Positions 27,001-36,462 of a stretch of DNA of 64,000 nt are shown piece after piece. The notes beneath the pieces are model-generated. The model was not told the DNA's origin and did not search any database. It saw only the letters and a program-made list of their open reading frames with translations. The DNA is from CAVZBT01 sp963773605 (lineage in GTDB: Bacteria; Acidobacteriota; UBA6911), in the NCBI GenBank assembly GCA_963773605.1, contig CAVZBT010000012.1, positions 1,364,001 through 1,428,000 of the forward strand, in the 5' to 3' direction. Numbering within the stretch: the stretch's first letter is position 1; each line of letters begins with the position of its first letter. The translations under genes and the position numbers were made by a program.

Positions 27001-28419
27001 CACGGTCGACGATCTCCCAGACGAGTTTTGCCGATCTCGAATTCCTTGGCCAAGGCGTTCGCCTGGAGCCAGTGCTGCAAGCAATCTCCGAGTTTGTCGA
27101 CCACCACGGACACATGGTGGACAGGGTACGCCGCGATCTTGAGCACGGCTTGAAGAATCCCAAGACCGGACGCAACGGTCTTACTGCCCAGCAGGTGCTG
27201 CGTTCGCTCACCCTGATGCGGGTCAAGAACTGGAACTACCGGGAACTGCGCGAACGCATTGCCGACGGATATACCTTGCGGCGCTTCACACGTTTCTACA
27301 GCAGCCTCGTTCCAAAGCACGATGCTTTCAACCGGGCCTTCAACAGGCTCACGCCGACCACGCTCGAAGCTATCAACGAAATGGTCGTCAAATCCGCGGT
27401 CAAGCTCGGCCTGGAAAATGGCAACAAGCTGCGCGTCGACACGACCGTGGTCGAAAGCGATATTCACCATCCGACCGACAGCACCCTGCTGTGGGACAGC
27501 ACTCGCGTCATCACGCGTCTGGTCGGATATCTTGATGATCTCCTTCCGGGTCGCGTGCCGGCATTTACCAATCGCACGCGTAGCGCCCGACGCCGCATGC
27601 AAGAGATCCAACGAATGACACCCAAACAGCGCCAGAAACAGTTGGTGTCCAAATATCGCGAGCTCAGTCCGCATCACCGCGCAGGTCGTAGAAAACGCTC
27701 GCGAGGCGCTCAGACAAACTCAGGGAGTCCGGGGGATCGATCTGATGAGCGACATTGCCATCAATGCGCTTCGCAAGGAGATCGACCGTCATTGTGACCT
27801 CGGGGAGCGCGTCCTCGATCAATCGCGCCGTCGGGTGCTCGACGGAGAGCAGGTTCCGAACGAACAGAAACTGTTTTCGATCTTCGAAACTCACACCGAC
27901 CTGATCAAGAGAGGCAAAATCCTCAAGCCGGTCGAGTTCGGCCACAAGATCTTCCTGGCCGAGAGTGCGCGCGGCCTGATCACTCAATACCGCGTCCTCA
28001 ATGGCAATCCCTGCGATGAAGGTCACGTGCACTCATCTCTTGAGCGTCACCGGAAAACATTTGGCACTATCCCGAACATCTACAGCGCCGATCGCGGATT
28101 TTTCAGCCCGAGCAACGTCCAGGAGTGCGAAGACGCCGGCGTTGGCCTTGTGTGCATTCCCCAGCGCGGAGGTAAGCGAAAGCCGGCGCAGGAAGCCCAT
28201 GAGAAAAGTGCCGCCTTCAAGGACGCCCAACGTTTTCGTGCCGGCATTGAGGGGCGCATCTCCGTTCTGTTCCGCGGCCGGGGCATGAAGCGCTGCCTCG
28301 CCGAAGGTCGCGAACGATTCGAACTCCTGGTGGGCGCCGCCGTCCTTGCGAACAACCTCATGGTGATAGCGCGACTGCTGCTCGAGAAAAAGAATCGACA
28401 TCGCCGCCGTGCCGCTTAG
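26997..28419 (+). pseudogene. ISNCY-like transposase, copy 1, frameshifted
   Basis: The full-length protein would be 473 residues, with an N-terminal DUF772-like part (VLRSLTLMRVKNWNYRELRERIADGYTLRRFTRFY), the first acidic residue in KLRVDTTVVESDIHHPTDSTLLWD, a second in IYSADRGFFSPSNVQ and a C-terminal GMKRCLAEGRERFELLVGAAVLANNL. An extra G near 27667 (CTCAGTCC against CTCATCC in copy 3) shifts the frame after about residue 223, so this copy is probably inactive. Confidence 0.8.
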
Positions 28420-28604
28420 GCTCATCCTGGAACAAGTCGAACCGATATAAAGGGAGACGTGTGTAATTGGCACAACTCCAAACCCTATTAGATACTATCC
28501 CTTACAACCGACGCGCGTTTCTCCCCGTTTCCCGCTGTGACCCCATGGGCTGCCGGACCGGAGAAATCTACAATCACACGTTTGAACCCATTTCGCGACA
28601 GAAA

Positions 28605-28612
28605 CTAGCTAG
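28605..28612. repeat. 8 bp repeat at the junction of tandem IS copies
   Basis: CTAGCTAG, shared by the right end of copy 1 and the left end of copy 2; matches 26559-26566 and 49467-49474. Confidence 0.6.
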
Positions 28613-28701
28613 TTTCTGTCGCGAACCTCGCAACTGACTGATTTTACTTCTGTTGAACAAATGTCCTTGACTGTATATGTGCTCTGTGGCACATATACGG
28701 C

Positions 28702-29046
28702 ATGCCAACTAAAAGAGAATTTCCCGCAGATGTCGCGCATTGGTTCCAGGAACAGGCCGCCGCTCTCTGGCCGGCAGCACTGGGATCGCTCAGCCTCCGC
28801 CGGACGCGGTGCATCCGCGAACATTGCCCGGCGTGCAGTAAAGGTGAACAGCACTCCAGTCATGTGCTCTATGGCCGCATCAAGGGCCAGCGCTTCTCCC
28901 TTTACATTCCCGATGAGCTGGTGCCTGAGGTGAACCGGTGCCTTGATAATGGCCGGGCTCTGCAGGACCTGCTCTACCAGACTGCATTGAGGTATGCCAA
29001 TGCCCTGAAGCATGAGAGGACAATTCGTCAAAAGGCCAAACCATGA
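28702..29046 (+). CDS. DUF6788-like accessory protein, copy 2
   Basis: 114 residues, essentially identical to the product at 26656-27000, including the cysteine cluster CIREHCPACSKG. It keeps the hairpin (28673-28698) before its start and the ATGA overlap with the truncated transposase frame. Confidence 0.6.
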   Translation: MPTKREFPADVAHWFQEQAAALWPAALGSLSLRRTRCIREHCPACSKGEQHSSHVLYGRIKGQRFSLYIPDELVPEVNRCLDNGRALQDLLYQTALRYANALKHERTIRQKAKP

Positions 29047-29664
29047 CACGGTCGACGATCTCCCAGACGAGTTTTGCCGATCTCGAATTCCTTGGCCAAG
29101 GCGTTCGCCTGGAGCCAGTGCTGCAAGCAATCTCCGAGTTTGTCGACCACCACGGACACATGGTGGACAGGGTACGCCGCGATCTTGAGCACGGCTTGAA
29201 GAATCCCAAGACCGGACGCAACGGTCTTACTGCCCAGCAGGTGCTGCGTTCGCTCACCCTGATGCGGGTCAAGAACTGGAACTACCGGGAACTGCGCGAA
29301 CGCATTGCCGACGGATATACCTTGCGGCGCTTCACACGTTTCTACAGCAGCCTCGTTCCAAAGCACGATGCTTTCAACCGGGCCTTCAACAGGCTCACGC
29401 CGACCACGCTCGAAGCTATCAACGAAATGGTCGTCAAATCCGCGGTCAAGCTCGGCCTGGAAAATGGCAACAAGCTGCGCGTCGACACGACCGTGGTCGA
29501 AAGCGATATTCACCATCCGACCGACAGCACCCTGCTGTGGGACAGCACTCGCGTCATCACGCGTCTGGTCGGATATCTTGATGATCTCCTTCCGGGTCGC
29601 GTGCCGGCATTTACCAATCGCACGCGTAGCGCCCGACGCCGCATGCAAGAGATCCAACGAATGA
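29043..29664 (+). pseudogene. ISNCY-like transposase, copy 2, N-terminal 207 residues
   Basis: In frame from the ATG at 29043 to the break at 29664 after MQEIQRM. The continuation of the same protein lies 18.8 kb away at 48481. Joined, 622 + 800 bases give an uninterrupted 474-codon gene without the frameshift seen in copy 1, so this copy was intact before it was split. Confidence 0.85.
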
Positions 29665-30190
29665 GGGATTAGGCCTTCCGTACGTCCCGTAGCTCGTCAA
29701 ATATAAGTGGATTTGCCGAATGAAATGCATCCATGGAGGACTCAAGTCCAACCGGTTGGACTCGGGTTTCATGGCTCAAGGAAAATCTCCGCCCAGTTGA
29801 TGCCCGACCCTCGCGGCAAGGCGGGATTACTGGCGGGCGGCAGCCTCCCTGATCAATAGGACCTTGGCACATGTCAGGAGTTCAACAGACCCAGCCAGAC
29901 ACATCTATCGAACAGTCGGAGTGGCAAACCATCCAAGGAGAATGACTTGAGTCCTACACCCGCCGTCAGTGAAGACAAATGGTATACGCGGAGATTTCGG
30001 TCGGAGTCAGAGGGGCGGTTGTCAGTCTGAGCCGTTCAGGCTTGCGCCAAGTCGATGCTCAGGGGCATGGGTGAATCCCCGTCGAGCGGATCAACGTGAA
30101 CGCCCCCCTCCGAAAGGATGACGCGGAGGAACGAAGCCTACATGCGACGACAGTTAGCTGCACCAACTCCAGACCCGGCGCAACCAAGTA
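29665..30190. other. Left edge of the island, no gene supported
   Basis: About 525 bases with no convincing frame. It contains the palindrome at 29745-29762. The stretch 30025-30145 has several short complementary words but no recognised RNA family. Confidence 0.35.
29745..29762. repeat. 18 bp perfect palindrome near the left island edge
   Basis: AGTCCAACCGGTTGGACT is a perfect inverted repeat 80 bases inside the island. A 17-base copy recurs at 47961-47977, about 500 bases from the other edge. Confidence 0.7.
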
Positions 30191-31274
30191 TCAAAACTGC
30201 GCCGTTGAGAGCGGATACAAATTGAAGCTCCCACCGTCTTGCGTACTTCCATCCTCGTAGATGTACGTGACCTTTCCTTGGACATTGAGCATCTTCAAGT
30301 CCGCTATTCGAGCACTCGCGACTGCCATTACCGCCTCTCCTGTGGCCGCGATAAAGGAACTCATATGCAAATACAAGATCATTCCTCCAGTTGGGGGGAA
30401 CGTCACTACGCCTGTGATCGGACTGACCAGGCCTGGGCTGGTCTCCAGTACTCCGTGGATGAATTGGCCTTCCATGACTAGCCGCGCAGGCATAACGGAG
30501 GAACTACCTGTAACCGTAATCTGACGTTCCAAAACAGCCGGGAGCACAGCGGAACTCGACCAGTTAGAGTTGTTAACATTCAGGGCCACAAAGTTAAGAT
30601 AATCCGTTCCACTGATCGCAATAAATCCAGCTCTGTTGATAGAATTTGGAAACAACTCATGGACAAACAGTGCCTGCTGATTTAACGCTGGCACGACAAC
30701 GCGCTTCGTTTCCTGCAGGACACCTTGTTCGTCGTACCTAGCAATGTCCAGGGTATTGGCCCGGAAGCTCACGACAGCAAAAGCACTGAGCCTTCCACCC
30801 GTATTGTCAAATGGCAAATGAGCATTACGAACATCGCGTGCCGCAGGTACTCCAACCTGCGATACAACGGCACCGCCGATTTTGTAACGGAACGTGAGGA
30901 CGCCATTTATAGATCCCTTAGTTGTAGAATCTGAGAGGAGTTGAGTAACTATTATCCAGCCGATCTTTGTTTGAGAACCTCCTGTAAGCGTGAAAGTGCT
31001 GCATGATCTATATAGCAGGTTAAAGTCAAGCGTACCATTGTAGGTCCTGCCATTGACCATAACTGTCATTGGCTGGCCATCTTGCCCAACGAAGACCATC
31101 GAACCCGATGAGGTTTCTCCCCCTTGGGCAATGAGCGTTATATCACTCTCCCAACCCCCCTCCGACTGCAAAGTGGGGGAATAGAAGTTCTTGAGTCGGT
31201 GCAATTACCTGTGAGAAAACGGGAGTCAAGCCGCCTATCGAAACGCAGAGACATAAACCAATGAGCCATTTCAT
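30191..31274 (-). pseudogene. Secreted adhesin-like protein, frameshifted near its N-terminus
   Basis: The ATG at 31274, with GGAGAGGG upstream, opens a signal peptide (MKWLIGLCLCVSIGGLTPVFS) and reads QVIAPTQELLFPHFAVGGG, then loses frame in the C6 run at 31155-31160 (plus strand). One base fewer restores WESDITLIAQGGETSSG and a clean frame to 30191. The body (about 330 residues) is a two-lobed all-beta protein with segments like FTLTGGSQTKIGWIIV and GVPAARDVRNAHLPFD, a layout common in acidobacterial cell-surface proteins. The shift in a homopolymer may be phase variation, decay or an assembly error. Confidence 0.6.
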
Positions 31275-31448
31275 TATATGCCCTCTCCTGAAGAAACATA
31301 CCGTGTGGACACTCTAGCGTCGCCTGGGTGTAAGTGGGTGCAACACAGCCTGCCTACCGACGCCATCATGTCATGCCAGGAAGTCTGTCGACACCCGGAG
31401 TCCGACAACTCTGATTGACACAGCTACACCTTACTAATGGCCGGGGAT

Positions 31449-31958
31449 CTATTTTCCAGATTTCTTGGCTTCCTCATCTTGGTAAGTGATCTTCTTGCCA
31501 GAACGAGCTTCTAGAATTGGGAGTGTCGTTCGAACAATGTCCTTGCCCAGTTCGAACACTGCCACCTCTTCCTTGCCAGCGCCATCGGAGTATCCAATCG
31601 TGACAAAGTGTTTGCGCTTCTTCGAGAAGAGCATGAATAAACCGACTGGGGTAAGCAAAATTGCGGTGGCAATCGAAGCCCCTACCCGACGACCGGCCTT
31701 CTGCCCGTATTCGATATCAATAACGTGTTTGTACGGTACCGAGTAGATCTTGCTCCTCTTATCCAGGGAATACTCAAATCGGAGGTCATTGGCATCAGAA
31801 GTGTCAAGATAACCCTCAACTGCATCCTTAGCGCCCGGGAAGTCCCTATCCTTTGTAGTTCCGCCCTGATAGGCCGCTCGTTTGCTGCTCAGGCCTGCCA
31901 TGGCGACGGAGGGTATCAAAAGCGAAACGATCAAACAAAGTGCAATGGGTGTTCTCAT
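31449..31958 (-). CDS. Exported protein with one extra membrane helix, unknown function
   Basis: 169 residues from the ATG at 31958 (GAGGAG upstream). A signal peptide (MRTPIALCLIVSLLIPSVAMAG) is followed by a beta-rich part (LRFEYSLDKRSKIYSVPYKHVIDIEYGQKAGRR) and a hydrophobic segment (IATAILLTPVGLFMLFS) with KKRKH after it, then FVTIGYSDGAGKEEVAVFELGKDIVR. No domain name can be given. Confidence 0.6.
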   Translation of the reverse strand: MRTPIALCLIVSLLIPSVAMAGLSSKRAAYQGGTTKDRDFPGAKDAVEGYLDTSDANDLRFEYSLDKRSKIYSVPYKHVIDIEYGQKAGRRVGASIATAILLTPVGLFMLFSKKRKHFVTIGYSDGAGKEEVAVFELGKDIVRTTLPILEARSGKKITYQDEEAKKSGK

Positions 31959-32968
31959 CGAATGCAACTCCTCTCAATCGCATTAATCTCAGTGAAATCG
32001 GAACAGGAACCCCGACGAGAGGCGGATATTGTGGACAGCCAAACCAAACCTCGCGCAGGGAAGTAATCCGCCTGGATAATCCGAATACCCACGTGTCGCG
32101 GTGCCGTACATGGGTCACGTTGGGCCTTATCGTCATCATCGCCATTTCCAATTCGCATCATTAGAGTCGTATAACGAAGGAGATACACTTCGCTTCACGA
32201 CGCCTCCCGCCCATGCTGTCCTCCAACGCTGACTCCGATCCCTCTGGTCGCGCGCTTGCTGGATGAACCAGCAGATTCAATTCAGCATCTTAATGCGCGA
32301 GAGTGACATCCGGGGTCATTCGCACGGACCGGATTGCGAGATCGAATGTGCAGCAGCGGAAAACTCCAACGAGACTCCATGCAGAGTAGCGTCACGTACG
32401 GCCAGACGAGAGGCTTTCCGTGAGAGCGGAGCTTGTCCGTTACACCAAGGGGGTTAGTGCACGTGGCGAGCCCAAGACGTCCTGACGGGGTTTCGAAGGA
32501 CCCAGTATCAGGTTTTCGTGTTTCAGCTAACCACAATCTCGGACGCAAACCACTGCTCTCAAATGCGTTACAGCTCTTGGTAAAAGAAGTGAAAGAGTTT
32601 CGACCAAACTTTCTCTGCTAATACTTCCTGTCCACCTACTTTCCCAATGATTGACTCACCACGTTCACCGTCGCACGTATCCATAGCCATGGCAATGGCT
32701 TAGCTGTGGTGAATAAGGCAGTAATGACCGTTAGATAACCACGAAGGAATCCCCGCTAAACCACTGGTTGCCGCACCTATCACACGCCGTCAGGGCGAAA
32801 TCTTCACGCTTTGAGACATGCTGGCATATGGGACCCGATCATCGCATTCCTCCAGGCTCTCAGGAAAACGGCACCGGCCCCGGAGAGAGAGGGCCAGCCG
32901 GACCTGAGCCTCTGCCCTTAACCAACCGGTGATAGCTACGCTTGCCCCCGTCAAACCGTCGGCGGCAT
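31959..32968. other. Gene-free kilobase inside the island
   Basis: No frame has a plausible start, ribosome site and composition. AT-rich compared with the flanks. No tRNA, rRNA or repeat was recognised. Confidence 0.35.
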
Positions 32969-33343
32969 CTATTGCAGAAGGTTAGCGGCTCCATTTCCCA
33001 TGCGGTGAGTCAGCAGTTCACCGACATGCCGCCGGATTCGCGGTGTTTTCGTTTCGCGGTCAGTTCGTGGTATGTTGATCGTGACTGAATTTGATCCATG
33101 TGGTAATGGGCCTGGGCGGTAACCCGGGCCTTTTTCTTGTCCGCTCACTAGGTGTCGCCCTGGCTTTCCTTTTGGAATATCTCGCGAGTCGATCCACTTC
33201 TCAAGTGCAGATGGCCGTACCCGCCAGCAACGGCGGCTCGGTCCCTGGCTAACCATCACTGCCGGGATCTCGCCGGTAACAATGGCGCGGTGTGTGCGGG
33301 TCTTACCCCAACCGATTACTTGGGCAACTTCGTTAATTCTCAT
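32969..33343 (-). CDS. Excisionase-like helix-turn-helix protein
   Basis: 124 residues from the ATG at 33343, with AAGGAAC upstream. Residues 1-52 form a winged HTH of the excisionase/MerR type: MRINEVAQVIGWGKTRTHRA, then IPAVMVSQGPSRRCWRVRPSALEKWIDS. The remaining half is basic and unassigned and overlaps an opposite-strand hairpin, so the true stop may be earlier if the 3' part has decayed. It lies just beside the IS66 element and could have been a directionality or regulatory factor of the island. Confidence 0.5.
   Translation of the reverse strand: MRINEVAQVIGWGKTRTHRAIVTGEIPAVMVSQGPSRRCWRVRPSALEKWIDSRDIPKGKPGRHLVSGQEKGPGYRPGPLPHGSNSVTINIPRTDRETKTPRIRRHVGELLTHRMGNGAANLLQ
33109..33135 (+). 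terminator. Possible rho-independent terminator
   Basis: GGCCTGGG, loop CGGTAA, CCCGGGCC and then five Ts. It points rightward, lies antisense in the 3' part of the HTH gene, and has no obvious gene to terminate. Confidence 0.35.
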
Positions 33344-33448
33344 TAAGCGTTCCTTGTGACCTCCGAGGCTCTCTCTTGTTTTGGCTCTGCCGCTGAGGGG
33401 AACGGGTGCGGGTCCGAGTCGAGGACGCAAAGGCAGACGACGACACTG

Positions 33449-33456
33449 CCGGAAAC
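33449..33456. repeat. IS66 target-site duplication, left
   Basis: CCGGAAAC, repeated exactly at 35952-35959 on the other side of the element. Confidence 0.85.
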
Positions 33457-33536
33457 GTAAGCGTCCAATGATCCCCACCTTCCATCGGTGCTGACGCTCC
33501 GCGATAATCGCCCCCAGAATGTCGAGGGGGTATCGA

Positions 33537-33863
33537 ATGAAATCCAACCAGGAAGTCTCGGAGTACTGGCGCCAGCATGTCCGGTCGTTTGAAAGCAGTG
33601 GAATGAGCCGGAAACAGTACTGCAACCACAAGCAGATCAAAGGTCACCAATTGGATTACTGGCGGAAGAAATTCCGGGAGTCCACTCCGGTGGCCCAGGC
33701 TCCCACAGAGGCCTGGATCCCGGTACGGATCCACGATGAACAAGACATTGAACGGCCGTGCGGTATCGCTGTGCGAATCGGCCGACTTGAGATCGAGGTG
33801 AGACCGGGTTTTGACCGGCAGCTCCTGGCCGACCTGATCCGGGTCGTTGTGCCGGTATGCTGA
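33537..33863 (+). CDS. tnpA: IS66 accessory protein TnpA
   Basis: 108 residues, start at the ATG at 33537. N-terminal WRQHVRSFESSGMSRKQYCNHKQIKGHQLDYWRKKFRE is the helix-turn-helix found in IS66 orfA proteins, followed by a beta-rich GIAVRIGRLEIEVRPGFDRQLLADLIRVV. It overlaps the start of tnpB by 7 bases. Needed for transposition in studied relatives, though its activity is not understood. Confidence 0.85.
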   Translation: MKSNQEVSEYWRQHVRSFESSGMSRKQYCNHKQIKGHQLDYWRKKFRESTPVAQAPTEAWIPVRIHDEQDIERPCGIAVRIGRLEIEVRPGFDRQLLADLIRVVVPVC

Positions 33864-34210
33864 GCCTCGAGTCGGTGGGACAAGTGCACTTGGCGCCAGG
33901 CGCGACCGATCTGAGGAAATCGATCGACGGACTGGCCGCCGTGGTCAGCTCAGTATTCGAACTCGACCCATTCTCGGATCGGTGGTTTGTCTTCTGCAAT
34001 CGGCGCCGAGACAAGTTGAAAGTCCTGCACTGGGATCAGAATGGATTCTGGCTGTACTACCGGCGGCTGGAGCGAGGGACCTTCCAGTGGCCGCCGCACA
34101 GTGGCCGGACCCTTGCGATCAGCCGGCGGCAGTTACAGTGGCTGCTCGACGGTTTGGCGATCGAACAACGACATGCGCACACGGCTGTGCAAGCTCGCGT
34201 TGTCGTCTGA
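33857..34210 (+). CDS. tnpB: IS66 accessory protein TnpB
   Basis: 117 residues. The family hallmark HLAPGATDLRKSIDGLAAVV...FELDPFSDRWFVFCNRRRDKLKVLHWDQNGFWLYYRRLERGTFQWP is complete. This is the small IS66 orf2 protein, unrelated to the IS200/IS605 TnpB nuclease. Overlaps tnpA and precedes the transposase gene by 120 bases. Confidence 0.95.
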   Translation: MLSLESVGQVHLAPGATDLRKSIDGLAAVVSSVFELDPFSDRWFVFCNRRRDKLKVLHWDQNGFWLYYRRLERGTFQWPPHSGRTLAISRRQLQWLLDGLAIEQRHAHTAVQARVVV

Positions 34211-34330
34211 GACTGCATGATTGGACATTGCATGTGCAAGACCGTTGAATAGTGTAAAAGTCCTGTAATAGTGCGGGTCCTACGCCAATCAGCCCTTGCA
34301 TCGTTCGAACAAATCCGTACAATAGCGGCC

Positions 34331-35869
34331 ATGTCGTCGAGATTGCCAGCCCTTCCGGAATCGCACCAGGAACTGATCGATTTGATCCATCGGCAGGCGT
34401 CCGAGATCGAGCAGCTGGTGGAGAAGGTGAGGTGGTTCGAGGAACAGTTTCACCTGGCGCAGCACAAACAGTTCGGAGCTTCAAGCGAGCGTACCGTCAC
34501 GCAACAAACGACTCTGTTCAACGAGGCGGAGGTTGTGGCTGAAGCGGGACCGGTCGAAGAGCAGATGCGCCAGACGATCACCTACGAGAGAAAGAAGCCC
34601 GGCCGGAAGCCGATCCCGAAGGACCTGCCGATCGAACGGATCGAATACCGGCTGCCGGAAGACGAACAGGTGTGCGACGGCTGCGGTGGTGCCCTGCACG
34701 AAATGAGCACCGAACTCCGGCACGAGGTGAAGCTGGTTCCGGCGCAGGTGAAGATCGTGCAGCATGCACGGTACGTGTACGGCTGCCGCAACTGCGAGAA
34801 GAACGGGACCGAAGTTCCGATCAAGACGGCCCCGGCGCCGCGACCGGTGATCGAAAAAGGCTTGGCGTCTCCTTCGGCGGCGGCCTACGTGATGACGATG
34901 AAGTTCGTCGAAGGGGTTCCGCTCTACCGGCAGGAACAACACTACGCCCGGATGGGGATCGAGCTTTCGAGAGGAGTTCTCTCGAACTGGATGCTGAAAG
35001 GGAGCGAGTGGCTGGAGCTTATCTATGGGCGGTTGAAGCAGAAGCTCATCGAGCACGAAGTGCTTCATGCGGACGAGACGACGCTTCAGGTGCTGAAGGA
35101 GCCGGGACGGGCGGCGGAGAGCAAGTCCTTCATGTGGCTCTATCGCACGGGGCGCATTGGTCCGCCGATTGTCTTGTTTGAGTACCAGCCCACCCGGGAG
35201 GGAGAACACCCGAGGCGATTCCTGGAAGGATTCAAGGGATACCTGCATGTGGACGGCTATCCCGGCTACCACGACATTGCTGGAGTTACTCTGGCCGGGT
35301 GCTGGGCGCACGTTCGGCGGAAGTTCGACGAGGCACTGAAGGGATTGCCGAAGCACCGGACGTCGGGTACCAAGGCGCGGGAAGCGTTGGAGCAGATCAA
35401 CCGCCTGTTCATGATCGAACGGGAGCTGACGCAGGTGTCGCCGGAGGAGCGCTTGAAGGCGCGGCAACTCCGGAGTCGGCCGGTCGTAGAAGGATTCCGC
35501 AGGTGGCTGGACGACATCAGGACGACGGTACTGCCCAAGGGACTGTTCGGTGAGGCGGTGAACTACGGCCACAATCAGTGGCAGAAGCTGGTTCGCTTCC
35601 TCGAGGACGGCCGAGTGGAGCTGAGCAACAATCGGGCGGAACGATCGATCAAGCCGTTTGTCATTGGCCGCAAGAACTGGCTCTTTGCGAACACCCCGAG
35701 GGGAGCCCGCGCGAGTGCCGTCATCTACAGCATCGTGGAGACGGCGAAGGAGAACCGGCTGAACCCCTACGCCTACCTCACCCACCTGTTTGAGAAGCTG
35801 CCGAACCTGGAATCCCGGAGCAGCGAAACGCTAGACCAGCTGCTGCCCTGGAACGTGAAGCTACAGTAA
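34331..35869 (+). CDS. tnpC: IS66-family transposase
   Basis: 512 residues from the ATG at 34331. In order: a leucine-zipper-like coiled coil (EIEQLVEKVRWFEEQFHLAQ), a zinc-finger segment (CDGCGGALHEM...CRNCEKNG), the DDE core with LHADETTLQVL, LHVDGYPGYHDI and the late acidic segment LSNNRAERSIKPFVIGRKNWLFANTPRGA, then the short IS66 C-terminal tail NPYAYLTHLFEKLPNL. No frameshift or truncation, so the element should be autonomous. Confidence 0.95.
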   Translation: MSSRLPALPESHQELIDLIHRQASEIEQLVEKVRWFEEQFHLAQHKQFGASSERTVTQQTTLFNEAEVVAEAGPVEEQMRQTITYERKKPGRKPIPKDLPIERIEYRLPEDEQVCDGCGGALHEMSTELRHEVKLVPAQVKIVQHARYVYGCRNCEKNGTEVPIKTAPAPRPVIEKGLASPSAAAYVMTMKFVEGVPLYRQEQHYARMGIELSRGVLSNWMLKGSEWLELIYGRLKQKLIEHEVLHADETTLQVLKEPGRAAESKSFMWLYRTGRIGPPIVLFEYQPTREGEHPRRFLEGFKGYLHVDGYPGYHDIAGVTLAGCWAHVRRKFDEALKGLPKHRTSGTKAREALEQINRLFMIERELTQVSPEERLKARQLRSRPVVEGFRRWLDDIRTTVLPKGLFGEAVNYGHNQWQKLVRFLEDGRVELSNNRAERSIKPFVIGRKNWLFANTPRGARASAVIYSIVETAKENRLNPYAYLTHLFEKLPNLESRSSETLDQLLPWNVKLQ

Positions 35870-36011
35870 CGCCCTGCCTCCGTCCGCCGAACCCCCCACC
35901 CGACCGAAAACCGGCCGCGAGCAGCGCACGTGGGGATGATTAGACGCTTACCCGGAAACTGCAGATTTGTCCCTCTTTTGCATAAACAAACCGCAGATTT
36001 GCGCTTGATGT

Positions 36012-36430
36012 ATGCCCGATGAAAAACACACATCATCGCAAGCTGGCATGACGGCCGTCCGCCGGGAAATCGAGCGGCAAGTCGCACAGTCGATGGAGCA
36101 CCACTTAGAAGCGCTCGTCTCCGATTACGAACGGGACAAACTGCGGTTGAATGCGGAAATGGTGGTGCGGTTTGCCGCGGCACTGCGGCACTGGGGATTA
36201 CTACCGATGAACTGCTGAAATCAAAAGGGTCGGGTACGCCACCGCAGCGAAAGCCCAGCCTGCGCATGCTGCGCCGGTTGGAGAAGATCGAGAGCGTTCC
36301 GGCCCATCAACAGACCACGCTTTTGAAAACCATCGATACTCTTCTGCGCGCGCGGCCGTCGCTCGCTGAATTCGTAAACATACTTGGTAGGGCTGCCGAT
36401 CATATATGTGCGCCCTCACCGGCCGGCTAA
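36012..36430 (+). pseudogene. XRE-type regulator remnant, frameshifted
   Basis: The first frame (36012-36218) contains DKLRLNAEMVVRFAAAL, the end of a Cro/CI-type HTH. Near 36192 the sense continues in another frame as GITTDELLKSKGSGTPPQRKPSLRMLRRLEKIESVPAHQQTTLLKTIDTLL to a stop at 36430. That tail is typical of small XRE repressors in this genome type. The N-terminal helices are not recognisable, so the gene is truncated as well as shifted. It sits immediately right of the IS66 element. Confidence 0.5.
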
Positions 36431-36462
36431 ACACCCACCGATGTGGTGGGCACCTGTACTCT

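Larger units (their letters stand above)
26567..28604 (+). mobile_element. ISNCY-like insertion sequence, copy 1
   Basis: 2038 bp bounded by 14 bp inverted repeats TTTCTGTCGCGAAA. It holds a DUF6788-type ORF and a DDE transposase in overlapping order. Copy 2 plus copy 3 reproduce it almost base for base. Copy 1 differs by a few substitutions and one extra G at about 27667 that breaks the transposase frame. Confidence 0.8.
28613..29664 (+). mobile_element. ISNCY-like insertion sequence, copy 2, left half
   Basis: 1052 bp identical to the first 1052 bp of copy 1 apart from three or so substitutions. It stops exactly where the fragment at 48481-49466 begins in element coordinates (shared base A). 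Together they rebuild one element of 2037 bp, the length of copy 1 without its extra G. Confidence 0.85.
33457..35951 (+). mobile_element. Complete IS66-family element
   Basis: 2495 bp with inverted ends GTAAGCGTCYAATSATCCCCAC and the 8 bp duplication CCGGAAAC on both sides, the size typical of IS66. All three genes are open. The exact duplication and intact frames indicate a recent insertion into the island. Confidence 0.92.
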
